64,000 bases of DNA from Sphingomonas taxi (lineage in GTDB: Bacteria > Pseudomonadota > Alphaproteobacteria > Sphingomonadales > Sphingomonadaceae), in NCBI GenBank assembly GCA_003240625.1, contig QFMX01000002.1, positions 1 through 64,000 on the forward strand, written 5' to 3'. Each line of letters begins with the position of its first letter. Within the stretch, counting starts at the first letter, position 1. Shown piece by piece: positions 45,922 to 52,362 of this stretch. A model generated the notes under the pieces. The model worked only from the letters and a program-made list of their open reading frames with translations. It was not told the origin of the DNA and made no database searches. Position numbers and translations under genes: made by a program.

Positions 45922-46477
45922 CGAGGCATTCCTTCAGCCGTGCGAGACCACGGCGGACCCAGCTCTTCATCGTGCCGAGCGGGACCGCACGCTTGACCGC
46001 CAGTTCGGCATAGGTGACGCCGTCGAAGAACGCGGTGCGGATCGCGTCGCGCTGTTGCGGTTCGAGGCCGTCGAGGCACTCGATCAGTTCGCGCGACGAT
46101 TCGCTGGCGAGCAACGTCGCCTCGGCACCCTCGCCGGGATCGGCGATGTCGGGCGCGTCGTCGAGCGGGCTCGTACGGCGGACGCCCTGCGCGCGCTGCC
46201 AGTCGATGGCGCGGTTGCGCGCGATCGTCGCCAACCAGGTGATCGGGCTCGCGCGGCCGGGTTCCCAGGCACCGGCGCGTTTCCAGATCGTGAGATAGAC
46301 CTCGTGCAGCACATCCTCCGCGGCTTGGGCGTTGCCGCAGATACGGTGGGTGATGCCGAAAAGCTTCGCGCTGGTCAGCGTATAGAGTTCGCGAAACGCG
46401 TCGCGGTCCTCTTGGCCGGTGCGCAAGAGCACTTCGGAGAGATGCGCGCGGGCTGTGTCCGCATTTGAAGAGGCCAT
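45914..46477 (-). CDS. ECF RNA polymerase sigma factor (SigK-like)
   Basis: A 187-residue group IV sigma factor. Region 2 shows FRELYTLTSAKLFGITHRICGN and DVLHEVYLTIWKRAGAWEPG with LATIARNRAIDWQRA; region 4 shows LEPQQRDAIRTAFFDGVTYAELAVKRAVPLGTMKSWVRRGLARLKECL. ATG 46477 is used. Paired with the RskA-like anti-sigma downstream; the pair probably responds to an envelope or oxidative signal and autoregulates, by analogy with SigK/RskA. Confidence 0.93.
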   Translation of the reverse strand: MASSNADTARAHLSEVLLRTGQEDRDAFRELYTLTSAKLFGITHRICGNAQAAEDVLHEVYLTIWKRAGAWEPGRASPITWLATIARNRAIDWQRAQGVRRTSPLDDAPDIADPGEGAEATLLASESSRELIECLDGLEPQQRDAIRTAFFDGVTYAELAVKRAVPLGTMKSWVRRGLARLKECLGG

Positions 46478-46493
46478 GGTCACGATCCGGAAC

Positions 46494-46919
46494 CTAGCGG
46501 CTAAGTCGCTCGCGGCAATAGCCTTCGCCGGGCTTGACGGTGAGGCAGTCGGTTTTGCCGGAGAGATATTTGAGCCCGGTCGCGTCGCCGTTGGTCGGGC
46601 GCAGCGTTTCGCGGATGCCACCGCGATCGAAGGATATCGTGTCGCCGGTCACGATGCCGTCGAACTTGCCCTTGTTGTCGAGGTCCCATTGCATGGTCAG
46701 CGCGTAGTGCCCGGGGGTGGCGGTCGGCGCGACGTCGAGAACCATGCCTTCGACGCCGATCCAACGGCCGACATACTTGGGAGCGGGTTTGGGCTTCGGG
46801 GCGACGGCCTTGCGCTCGACCGCGCCGGCGGATGTCATGTTGCCGCCGCTGCTGGTATCCGGGGCGGGGCCGGAGCAGGCGGCCAGCGAGACGGCGGCGA
46901 GCAGGGTGAGGGCTTTCAT
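46494..46919 (-). CDS. Small lipoprotein, unknown function
   Basis: A 141-residue protein with signal peptide and lipobox SLAAC (Cys15), a Lys/Pro-rich linker (PKPKPAPKY) and a compact C-terminal domain beginning VGRWIGVEGM with two further cysteines (DCL, YCR). GRW-x-G-VEG resembles small envelope lipoproteins that carry lipocalin-like folds. It ends 17 nt before the sigma factor gene, so it may be first in the same operon. Confidence 0.8.
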   Translation of the reverse strand: MKALTLLAAVSLAACSGPAPDTSSGGNMTSAGAVERKAVAPKPKPAPKYVGRWIGVEGMVLDVAPTATPGHYALTMQWDLDNKGKFDGIVTGDTISFDRGGIRETLRPTNGDATGLKYLSGKTDCLTVKPGEGYCRERLSR

Positions 46920-46935
46920 GGCGCATTTCCTTCAC

Positions 46936-46962
46936 GGTCGGCGTTCAGCACATATGCCGACC
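46936..46962. repeat. Inverted repeat just upstream of the lipoprotein gene
   Basis: GGTCGGC and GCCGACC arms (7 bp) around a 13-nt loop, 17 nt before the start codon on the minus strand. It could be an operator or a 5'-UTR hairpin. Confidence 0.4.
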
Positions 46963-46969
46963 CTAGCGC

Positions 46970-47050
46970 GTCATCCTGACGAAAGTCAGGACCCAGAGCC
47001 ACGGGTGATGCGCTATGTTACCCTGGGTCCTGACTTTCGTCAGGATGACG
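46970..47050. repeat. Intergenic paired-palindrome repeat, family I
   Basis: GTCATCCTGACGAAAGTCAGGACCCAG ... CTGGGTCCTGACTTTCGTCAGGATGAC, a near-perfect inverted pair with internally folding arms. Single copy in the window, same architecture as the other families. Confidence 0.8.
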
Positions 47051-47134
47051 AAGCAGCCGCGAACAGGTGTGGCAAAAGCCGGCTTGCATGAGTAAGGGCT
47101 GGATACTCGATCTCCCGTCACAGGAACACGCCAG

Positions 47135-47569
47135 GTGCGCATCGCCATCGCGTCCGATCACGCCGCCGTTTCGTTGAAAGCGGTGCTCGTCGCCTGGCTG
47201 CGCGAGGCGGGGCATGACGTGCTCGATCTCGGGCCTGAGGGCACCGCCAGCGTCGATTATCCTGACTATGGTTTCAAGCTTGCCGCAGCGATCGCCGACG
47301 GTAGCGCCGACCGCGGCGTCGCGCTGTGCGGCTCGGGTATCGGCATCTCGATCGCCGCCAATCGCAATCCCGCGTGCCGCTGCGCACTTGTCTCCGAACC
47401 GCTGTCGGCGAGCCTTGCGCGCGTGCATAACGACGCCAACGCCATCGCGATGGGCGCGCGCCTGATCGGCGAGGAAATGGCCAAGGCGTGCGTCGAAGCG
47501 TTTCTCACCGCCGATTTCGCTGGCGGCCGTCATCAACTCCGTGTCGACAAGCTAAAGGTCCCCGCATGA
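47135..47569 (+). CDS. rpiB: Ribose-5-phosphate isomerase B
   Basis: A 144-residue RpiB/LacAB-family isomerase of ribose-5-P and ribulose-5-P in the pentose phosphate pathway. SDHAA at residues 7-11, the catalytic Cys in VALCGSGIGISIAANR near 65-70 and HNDANAIAMGARLIG are diagnostic. GTG start at 47135 with CAGGAA upstream. The stop overlaps glyA by ATGA. The rpiB-glyA-nrdR order is conserved in many alphaproteobacteria. Confidence 0.95.
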   Translation: MRIAIASDHAAVSLKAVLVAWLREAGHDVLDLGPEGTASVDYPDYGFKLAAAIADGSADRGVALCGSGIGISIAANRNPACRCALVSEPLSASLARVHNDANAIAMGARLIGEEMAKACVEAFLTADFAGGRHQLRVDKLKVPA

Positions 47570-48888
47570 GCACCCAGCCCGAAACCCTCCAGCGCGAACT
47601 CCACGACGTCCAGCCGGACGGCTTCTTCACGCGCACTCTCGCCGATGCGGACGCTGCCGTATTCGCCGGCGTCGAAGCCGAACTCGAACGTGAGCAGACG
47701 CAGATCGAGCTGATCGCTTCGGAGAACATCGTCTCGAAGGCGGTGCTCGAGGCGCAGGGCTCGGTGTTCACGAACAAGTACGCCGAGGGCTATCCGGGCA
47801 AGCGCTATTACCAGGGCTGCGCGCCGTCCGACGTGGTGGAGACCCTCGCGATCGAGCGTGCCAAGCAGATCTTCGGCTGCGGGTTCGTCAACGTCCAGCC
47901 GCATTCGGGCGCGCAGGCGAACGGCGCGGTGATGCTGGCGCTGGTCAAGCCGGGTGACACGATCCTCGGCATGAGTCTGGATGCGGGCGGTCACCTGACG
48001 CATGGCGCGAAGCCGGCGATGTCGGGCAAGTGGTTCAACGCCATTCAATACGGTGTCGACGCGACCACGCACCTGATCGATTACGATCAGGTCGAGGCGC
48101 TGGCGGTCGAGCATCAGCCGAAACTGATCATTGCGGGCGGCTCGGCGTACCCGCGCCAGATCGACTTCGCGCGCTTCCGGGCGATCGCGGACAAGGTCGG
48201 CGCGTATTTCATGGTCGACATGGCGCATTTCGCCGGCATCGTCGCAGCCGGGCTGCACCCGACGCCGTTCGGCCATGCGCATGTCGTGACGACCACCACG
48301 CACAAGACTCTGCGGGGCCCGCGCGGCGGCATGATCATGACCAACGACGAGGCGCTGGCGAAGAAGTTTAACTCGGCGGTGTTCCCGGGCCTCCAGGGTG
48401 GGCCGCTGATGCACGTGATCGCGGCAAAGGCGGTCGCGTTCGGCGAAGCGCTGCAGCCCGACTTCAAGAGCTACATCGCCGCGGTCGTCGAGAATGCGAA
48501 GGTGCTGGCGGCGACGCTGAAGGAGCGTGGCTCGGACGTCGTGTCGGGCGGCACCGACACGCATCTCGCGCTGATCGACCTCACGCCACTCGGCATCACC
48601 GGCCGCGATGCGGACGAGGCGCTGGAGCGGGCAGGCATCACCTGCAACAAGAACGGCATCCCCAACGATCCGCTGCCGCCGGTCAAGACCAGCGGCATCC
48701 GCGTCGGTTCGCCCGCGGGGACGACGCGCGGCTTCGGCCCGGCCGAGTTCCGCGAGATCGGCAACATGGTCGCCGACGTGCTGGACGGCCTTGCGAAAAA
48801 GGGCGAGCATGGGGACCCTGACGTCGAAGCGGACGTTCGGAACCGGGTGCGGGCCCTGTGCGCGCGCTTCCCGATCTATCAAGGATAA
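47566..48888 (+). CDS. glyA: Serine hydroxymethyltransferase
   Basis: PLP enzyme converting serine and THF to glycine and methylene-THF, 440 residues. PLP lysine Lys247 in TTTHKTLRGPRGG; ELIASENIVSKAVLEAQGS, GYPGKRYYQGC and SGSGAQAN-like PHSGAQANGAV are family signatures. Coupled to rpiB by ATGA overlap and followed after 4 nt by a small membrane-active-looking gene. No riboswitch is visible upstream because the operon leader belongs to rpiB. Confidence 0.97.
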   Translation: MSTQPETLQRELHDVQPDGFFTRTLADADAAVFAGVEAELEREQTQIELIASENIVSKAVLEAQGSVFTNKYAEGYPGKRYYQGCAPSDVVETLAIERAKQIFGCGFVNVQPHSGAQANGAVMLALVKPGDTILGMSLDAGGHLTHGAKPAMSGKWFNAIQYGVDATTHLIDYDQVEALAVEHQPKLIIAGGSAYPRQIDFARFRAIADKVGAYFMVDMAHFAGIVAAGLHPTPFGHAHVVTTTTHKTLRGPRGGMIMTNDEALAKKFNSAVFPGLQGGPLMHVIAAKAVAFGEALQPDFKSYIAAVVENAKVLAATLKERGSDVVSGGTDTHLALIDLTPLGITGRDADEALERAGITCNKNGIPNDPLPPVKTSGIRVGSPAGTTRGFGPAEFREIGNMVADVLDGLAKKGEHGDPDVEADVRNRVRALCARFPIYQG

Positions 48889-48892
48889 CGCC

Positions 48893-49072
48893 ATGTCGAA
48901 GTTCGATGATCTCCAGAACGACGTGAAGAGCACCCCCGGCCTCGGCAAGAGCATGGCCAAGTGGAGCGCACTCGGCGCGGTCGTGGCGATCCCGGTGCCG
49001 GTGGTCGGCCCGATCTTCGGCGCACTCGCGGGCGCGGGCTACGCCTATTACAAGGGCAAGAAGAAGGTCTGA
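48893..49072 (+). CDS. Small hydrophobic protein between glyA and nrdR
   Basis: A 59-residue protein: polar N-terminus (SKFDDLQNDVKSTPGLGKSMAKW), a hydrophobic Gly/Ala/Pro/Val core (ALGAVVAIPVPVVGPIFGALAGAGYAYY) and a basic end (KGKKKV). ATG 48893 has AAGGAT upstream; stop is immediately followed by the nrdR ATG with no spacer. The amphipathic-plus-hydrophobic plan suggests a small membrane protein; no family recognised. Confidence 0.78.
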   Translation: MSKFDDLQNDVKSTPGLGKSMAKWSALGAVVAIPVPVVGPIFGALAGAGYAYYKGKKKV

Positions 49073-49537
49073 ATGCGCTGCCCCTTCTGCGGACATGAAG
49101 ACAGCCAGGTAAAGGACAGCCGCCCCACCGAAGACGGGGCGGCGATCCGACGTCGGCGCCAATGCGAGGGGTGCGCCGCGCGTTTCACGACGTTCGAGCG
49201 CATCCAGTTGCGCGAGCTGTTCGTGTTGAAGAGCGAGGGACGGCGGGAGCCGTTCGATCGGGAGAAGCTGCTCCGGTCGTTGTCGATCGCGACCAGGAAG
49301 CGGGCGATCGAGCCGGGGCGGATTGAGAAGCTGGTTAGCGGGATTCAACGGCGGCTGGAGACGCTGGGCGAGAACGATGTCACGTCGAAGCGGATCGGTG
49401 AGATGGTGATGGATGGGCTTAAGGGGCTCGATTCGGTGGCGTATATCCGGTTTGCGAGTGTGTATCGGGATTTCAACGAGGCGCGGGACTTCGAGGCTTT
49501 TGCCGGGAGTGTGGAGGAGGTTGGGCGGGCGGAGTGA
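49073..49537 (+). CDS. nrdR: Transcriptional repressor NrdR
   Basis: Zinc-finger/ATP-cone repressor of ribonucleotide reductase genes, 154 residues. Zinc ribbon cysteines C3, C6, C31, C34 (CPFCG, CEGC) and an ATP-cone beginning VLKSEGRREPFDREKLLRS; SVAYIRFASVYRDF is the conserved C-terminal motif. Starts directly after the small protein gene. NrdR boxes would lie elsewhere, upstream of nrd genes. Confidence 0.97.
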   Translation: MRCPFCGHEDSQVKDSRPTEDGAAIRRRRQCEGCAARFTTFERIQLRELFVLKSEGRREPFDREKLLRSLSIATRKRAIEPGRIEKLVSGIQRRLETLGENDVTSKRIGEMVMDGLKGLDSVAYIRFASVYRDFNEARDFEAFAGSVEEVGRAE

Positions 49538-49549
49538 TCTGGGGCTGTC

Positions 49550-49600
49550 CTTCGATACACGCTCTCGACTTCGCTCCATCGCTACTCGGGACGAACGGAT
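49550..49600. repeat. Intergenic repeat, family E copy 2
   Basis: TCCTTCGATACACGCTCTCGACTTCGCTCC...CTACTCGGGACGAACGG. With the inverted copy at 49700-49753 it brackets a roughly 100-nt spacer in the nrdR/GIY-YIG gap. Confidence 0.75.
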
Positions 49601-49699
49601 TGAAGTGAACAGCTTGGGGGCGGTAGATTGGGGTGAGGCCCGCCCCCAATCGACGAGTCCGCAGCCACACCCCGCTACGTCATCGCGCCGCCACCCCCA

Positions 49700-49753
49700 C
49701 TCCCGTTCGTCCCGAGTAGACGTCGAGCTTGTCGAGACGGCGTATCGAGGGAT
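49700..49753. repeat. Intergenic repeat, family E copy 3 (inverted)
   Basis: CCCGTTCGTCCCGAGTAGACGTCGAGCTTGTCGAGACGGCGTATCGAGGG, the reverse orientation of copies 2 and 4. It ends 11 nt before the GIY-YIG start codon. Confidence 0.75.
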
Positions 49754-49764
49754 AAGCCCCAATC

Positions 49765-50889
49765 ATGACATTCTGGGCCTATGTGGTGCGCTGCGCCGAC
49801 GACAGTTATTACACCGGACACACTGACGATCTGGAGAGAAGGATCGGCCAGCACAACCTCGGCGAGATTGCGGGCTACACGCAGACCCGGCGTCCGGTGA
49901 CGCTCATGTGGAGCCAGGAATTCCCTTCGCGGCAAGAAGCGCTCGCGGCGGAGTTTCAGGTTAAGGACTGGTCGCGGAAGAAGAAGGAGGCGCTGTTCCG
50001 CGACGACTGGGCGGCGGTGTCGGCGGCGGCGCGGAAGCCGACGCATTCGGAACCTGTCCCTCGATACGAGGTCTCGACAAGCTCGACCTCTACTCGGGAC
50101 GAACGGGAAGGGGGGGGCGAGCAGGCTGCTATGGATGGGGCAGGGATGACCGGCGCCTCGACCCCACCCCCCGTCATAGTCCTCGTCCGCCCCCAGCTCG
50201 GCGAGAACATCGGCAAGGCCGCACGCGCCATGCTCAATTTCGGGCTCACCGAAATGCGCCTCGTCTCCCCCAGAGACGGCTGGCCCAATCCCTCCGCCGG
50301 CCCGGCCGCCAGCGGCGCCGACATCGTGCTGCAAAACGCGCAGGTCTACGACAGCGTCGCCGCCGCCACCGCCGACTGCGCGCAGGTGTATGCCACCACG
50401 GTCCGCAAGCGCGGCGTCACAAAGCCGGTCGTCACCCCCGAACAGGCCGCGACCGAGATCCACGCCGCCCCCGGCCGCTCCGCGATCCTGTTCGGGCCCG
50501 AGCGCTCCGGCCTAGAAACCGACGATGTCGCGGTCGCCCGGACGATCATCACCGTGCCGATCAATCCGGAGTTCGGGTCCTTGAACCTTGCCCAGGCGGT
50601 GATCCTGGTCGCCTACGAATGGTCGAAGGGGCTCACCGCCGAGCGCGAGCTGTCGCAGCCGTCGATCAACCCGATCATGCCGCCCGCGCCGCAGGAGGAG
50701 CTCGACGGGATGATCGGGCAGCTCGATGCGATGCTGATGGCGGCGGGATTTTTCCACCTGCCCGACAAGATGCAGTCGACGCGGCGGACGTTGCGGACGT
50801 TGCTGACAAAACCGGGCTGGTCGAGCCAGGAAGTCCGGACGATGCGCGGCGTGCTGTCGTCGCTGGCGGGGAAGAAGCGGCGGGTTTGA
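49765..50889 (+). CDS. GIY-YIG nuclease-like domain joined in frame to a TrmJ-type RNA methyltransferase
   Basis: One open frame of 374 codons. Residues 1-90 are a UPF0213-type GIY-YIG domain (WAYVVRCADDSYYTGHTDD: the GIY/YIG motifs are degenerate as YVV and YTG). Residues about 96-115 (SEPVPRYEVSTSSTSTRDER) are encoded by a family E intergenic repeat. Residues from 123 or 128 onward are a complete SPOUT RNA methyltransferase (IVLVRPQLGENIGKAARAMLNFG, ILFGPERSGL, PINPEFGSLNLAQAVILVAYEW). In relatives these are separate genes. An eight-G run (50110-50117) sits in the linker; loss of one G would end the first gene at a TGA overlapping the second gene's ATG. Real fusion, natural polymorphism and a base-count error are all possible. 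Confidence 0.6.
   Translation: MTFWAYVVRCADDSYYTGHTDDLERRIGQHNLGEIAGYTQTRRPVTLMWSQEFPSRQEALAAEFQVKDWSRKKKEALFRDDWAAVSAAARKPTHSEPVPRYEVSTSSTSTRDEREGGGEQAAMDGAGMTGASTPPPVIVLVRPQLGENIGKAARAMLNFGLTEMRLVSPRDGWPNPSAGPAASGADIVLQNAQVYDSVAAATADCAQVYATTVRKRGVTKPVVTPEQAATEIHAAPGRSAILFGPERSGLETDDVAVARTIITVPINPEFGSLNLAQAVILVAYEWSKGLTAERELSQPSINPIMPPAPQEELDGMIGQLDAMLMAAGFFHLPDKMQSTRRTLRTLLTKPGWSSQEVRTMRGVLSSLAGKKRRV
50057..50106. repeat. Repeat family E copy 4, inside the GIY-YIG/TrmJ frame
   Basis: TCCCTCGATACGAGGTCTCGACAAGCTCGACCTCTACTCGGGACGAACGG, matching copies 2 and 3. It is translated as the inter-domain linker in the fused reading frame. Confidence 0.8.
50146..50889 (+). CDS. tRNA (cytidine/uridine-32-2'-O)-methyltransferase, TrmJ family, as a separate gene
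   Basis: Alternative reading of the second half of the fused frame: 247 residues starting MTGASTPPPVIVLVRPQLG at ATG 50146 (or ATG 50131), which is the usual extent of alphaproteobacterial TrmJ. It 2'-O-methylates position 32 of tRNA. SPOUT knot motifs are NIGKAARAMLNFGL, LFGPERSGLETDDVAVA and PINPEFGSLNLAQAV. GGATGGGGCAGGG precedes the ATG. Whether this protein is made alone, as the C-terminus of the fusion, or both, is open. Confidence 0.75.
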   Translation: MTGASTPPPVIVLVRPQLGENIGKAARAMLNFGLTEMRLVSPRDGWPNPSAGPAASGADIVLQNAQVYDSVAAATADCAQVYATTVRKRGVTKPVVTPEQAATEIHAAPGRSAILFGPERSGLETDDVAVARTIITVPINPEFGSLNLAQAVILVAYEWSKGLTAERELSQPSINPIMPPAPQEELDGMIGQLDAMLMAAGFFHLPDKMQSTRRTLRTLLTKPGWSSQEVRTMRGVLSSLAGKKRRV

Positions 50890-50945
50890 TTTTCCGATCG
50901 ACCCGCCAGCCTCCGCTCGCCTCTCTTTCCGTTCGCCCCCTCTTT

Positions 50946-51019
50946 CCGTTTGCCCTGAGCGAAGTCGAAGGGTTTGCCCCAAGCGAAGGTGCTTCGACTT
51001 CGCTCAGCACGAACGGGGG
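50946..51019. repeat. Intergenic paired repeat, family F
   Basis: CCGTTTGCCCTGAGCGAAGTCGAAGGG, spacer, CTTCGACTTCGCTCAGCACGAACGG: an inverted pair with GAGCGAAGTCGAAG core. Single copy in the window. Confidence 0.75.
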
Positions 51020-51066
51020 GGCGGGGCGGCCGGGGCCGGGGACGAGGACTATATTGGTGGGCGGGG

Positions 51067-51366
51067 CTAGCGTCTGTCGAACGCAGCTAGCTCATAGGCG
51101 ATAGATGCTTCGACCAGCGTCTCCCACAAGTCCGCGATCGCCGCTTCGGGAAGGCCGAGCTTCACCGCCTCGGCGCGCGCGTTGTCGATCACCTGTGTTT
51201 TGCGCGCCTCGTCGCGGACGTGTCCGCGCTCGGGCTTGATGCGCGCGGCGGCGTCCATATACGCAAAACGCCTGGCGAGGAGCGCAACAAGCTCGCGGTC
51301 GAGCGCGTCGACGCCTGCGCGGACCTCGGTCATGGTGGTGCAATCGGGCCCGGATAGAATAGTCAT
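51067..51366 (-). CDS. Chorismate mutase (AroQ type)
   Basis: A 99-residue all-helical AroQ-class chorismate mutase making prephenate for phenylalanine/tyrosine. EVRAGVDALDRELVALLARRFAYMDAAARIKP contains the active-site Arg and Lys; the C-terminal helix DLWETLVEASIAYE carries the conserved Glu/Gln region. Length is close to PchB-like enzymes, so isochorismate-pyruvate lyase activity is an alternative; no siderophore genes are near. ATG 51366 with AGAGACAG upstream. Confidence 0.87.
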   Translation of the reverse strand: MTILSGPDCTTMTEVRAGVDALDRELVALLARRFAYMDAAARIKPERGHVRDEARKTQVIDNARAEAVKLGLPEAAIADLWETLVEASIAYELAAFDRR

Positions 51367-51559
51367 CGCTGTCTCTTGCCGACCCTCCCGCACCCTGTCC
51401 AGCATGACCGCTGAGCTTGACTCTCGCACCCTCCCCGTCTAGGCGCCCGCCTTCGCAATGGCCCTGCACCCCGGTGAAGCGGTGGCCCTGCCTTGTCTTA
51501 ACGACGACCAGCAGAGCGATACCGGGACCAACGTTGTTTGCATTTGCAAAGGTTATACT

Positions 51560-52174
51560 ATGTCGAAGCGTCAAAGCGCGAAGTACAAACTCGATCGCCG
51601 TATGGGCGAGAACATCTGGGGTCGCCCCAAGTCGCCTGTCAACAAGCGCGAATACGGCCCGGGCCAGCACGGCCAGCGCCGCAAGGGCAAGGTCAGCGAT
51701 TTCGGTATCCAGCTGCGCGCCAAGCAGAAGCTCAAGGGCTATTATGGCGACGTGACCGAGAAGCAGTTCCGCGCCTGCTATTTCGAAGCTGCGCGCATGA
51801 AGGGCGATACTAGCCAGAACCTGATCGGCCTGCTCGAGCAGCGCCTCGACATGATCGTCTACCGCGCCAAGTTCGCGCCGACGATCTTCGCGGCTCGCCA
51901 GATCGTTTCGCACGGCCACATCCGCGTCAACGGCGTGAAGTGCAACATCGCGTCGCGTCGCTGCTTCGTCGGCGACGAGATCACGCTGGGTTCGAAGGCG
52001 CAGGAAATGGCGCTGGTCATGGAAGCCCAGAGCCTCGCCGAGCGCGAGATCCCCGACTACGTCGCTCCCGACGGTGCGGCCAAGGTCACCTTCACGCGCG
52101 TTCCGACGCTCGACGAAGTGCCTTACCCGGTGAAGATGGAGCCGAACCTGGTCGTCGAATTCTACTCGCGTTAA
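51560..52174 (+). CDS. rpsD: 30S ribosomal protein S4
   Basis: Primary 16S rRNA-binding protein, 204 residues. The alphaproteobacterial S4 N-terminus SKRQSAKYKLDRRMGENIWGRPKSP, GPGQHGQRRKGK, and the S4 RNA-binding domain RLDMIVYRAKFAPTIFAARQIVSHGHIRVNG are clear. ATG 51560 has AAAGG upstream; the longer open frame upstream (from 51458) is not S4. A strong intrinsic terminator follows. Confidence 0.98.
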   Translation: MSKRQSAKYKLDRRMGENIWGRPKSPVNKREYGPGQHGQRRKGKVSDFGIQLRAKQKLKGYYGDVTEKQFRACYFEAARMKGDTSQNLIGLLEQRLDMIVYRAKFAPTIFAARQIVSHGHIRVNGVKCNIASRRCFVGDEITLGSKAQEMALVMEAQSLAEREIPDYVAPDGAAKVTFTRVPTLDEVPYPVKMEPNLVVEFYSR

Positions 52175-52257
52175 GCCGAGTAAATTCGTCGACCGGTCGG
52201 CCTCGCTCGAGCGACGTCCGACGACGTGGCTTTGCCACGGCGCGGTTTGGAACAGAA

Positions 52258-52288
52258 AAGGGCGGTCCCATTGGGGCCGCCCTTTTTC
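52258..52288 (+). terminator. Intrinsic terminator of rpsD
   Basis: GGGCGGTCCC-ATTG-GGGCCGCCC stem (one G-U pair) followed by TTTTT at about 52281-52286. The clearest rho-independent terminator in the window. Confidence 0.85.
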
Positions 52289-52362
52289 GTTGCCCCGTGT
52301 CGCTTCGTGGACATGCGCGCCCGGCTTTGCCAGAACGCGCGCAACTCATCGGGGGAATGACC

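Noticed and set aside
51067..51366. Chorismate mutase taken as the PchB enzyme of a siderophore cluster
   Set aside because: No pchA, NRPS or transport genes are nearby; a lone housekeeping mutase is simpler.
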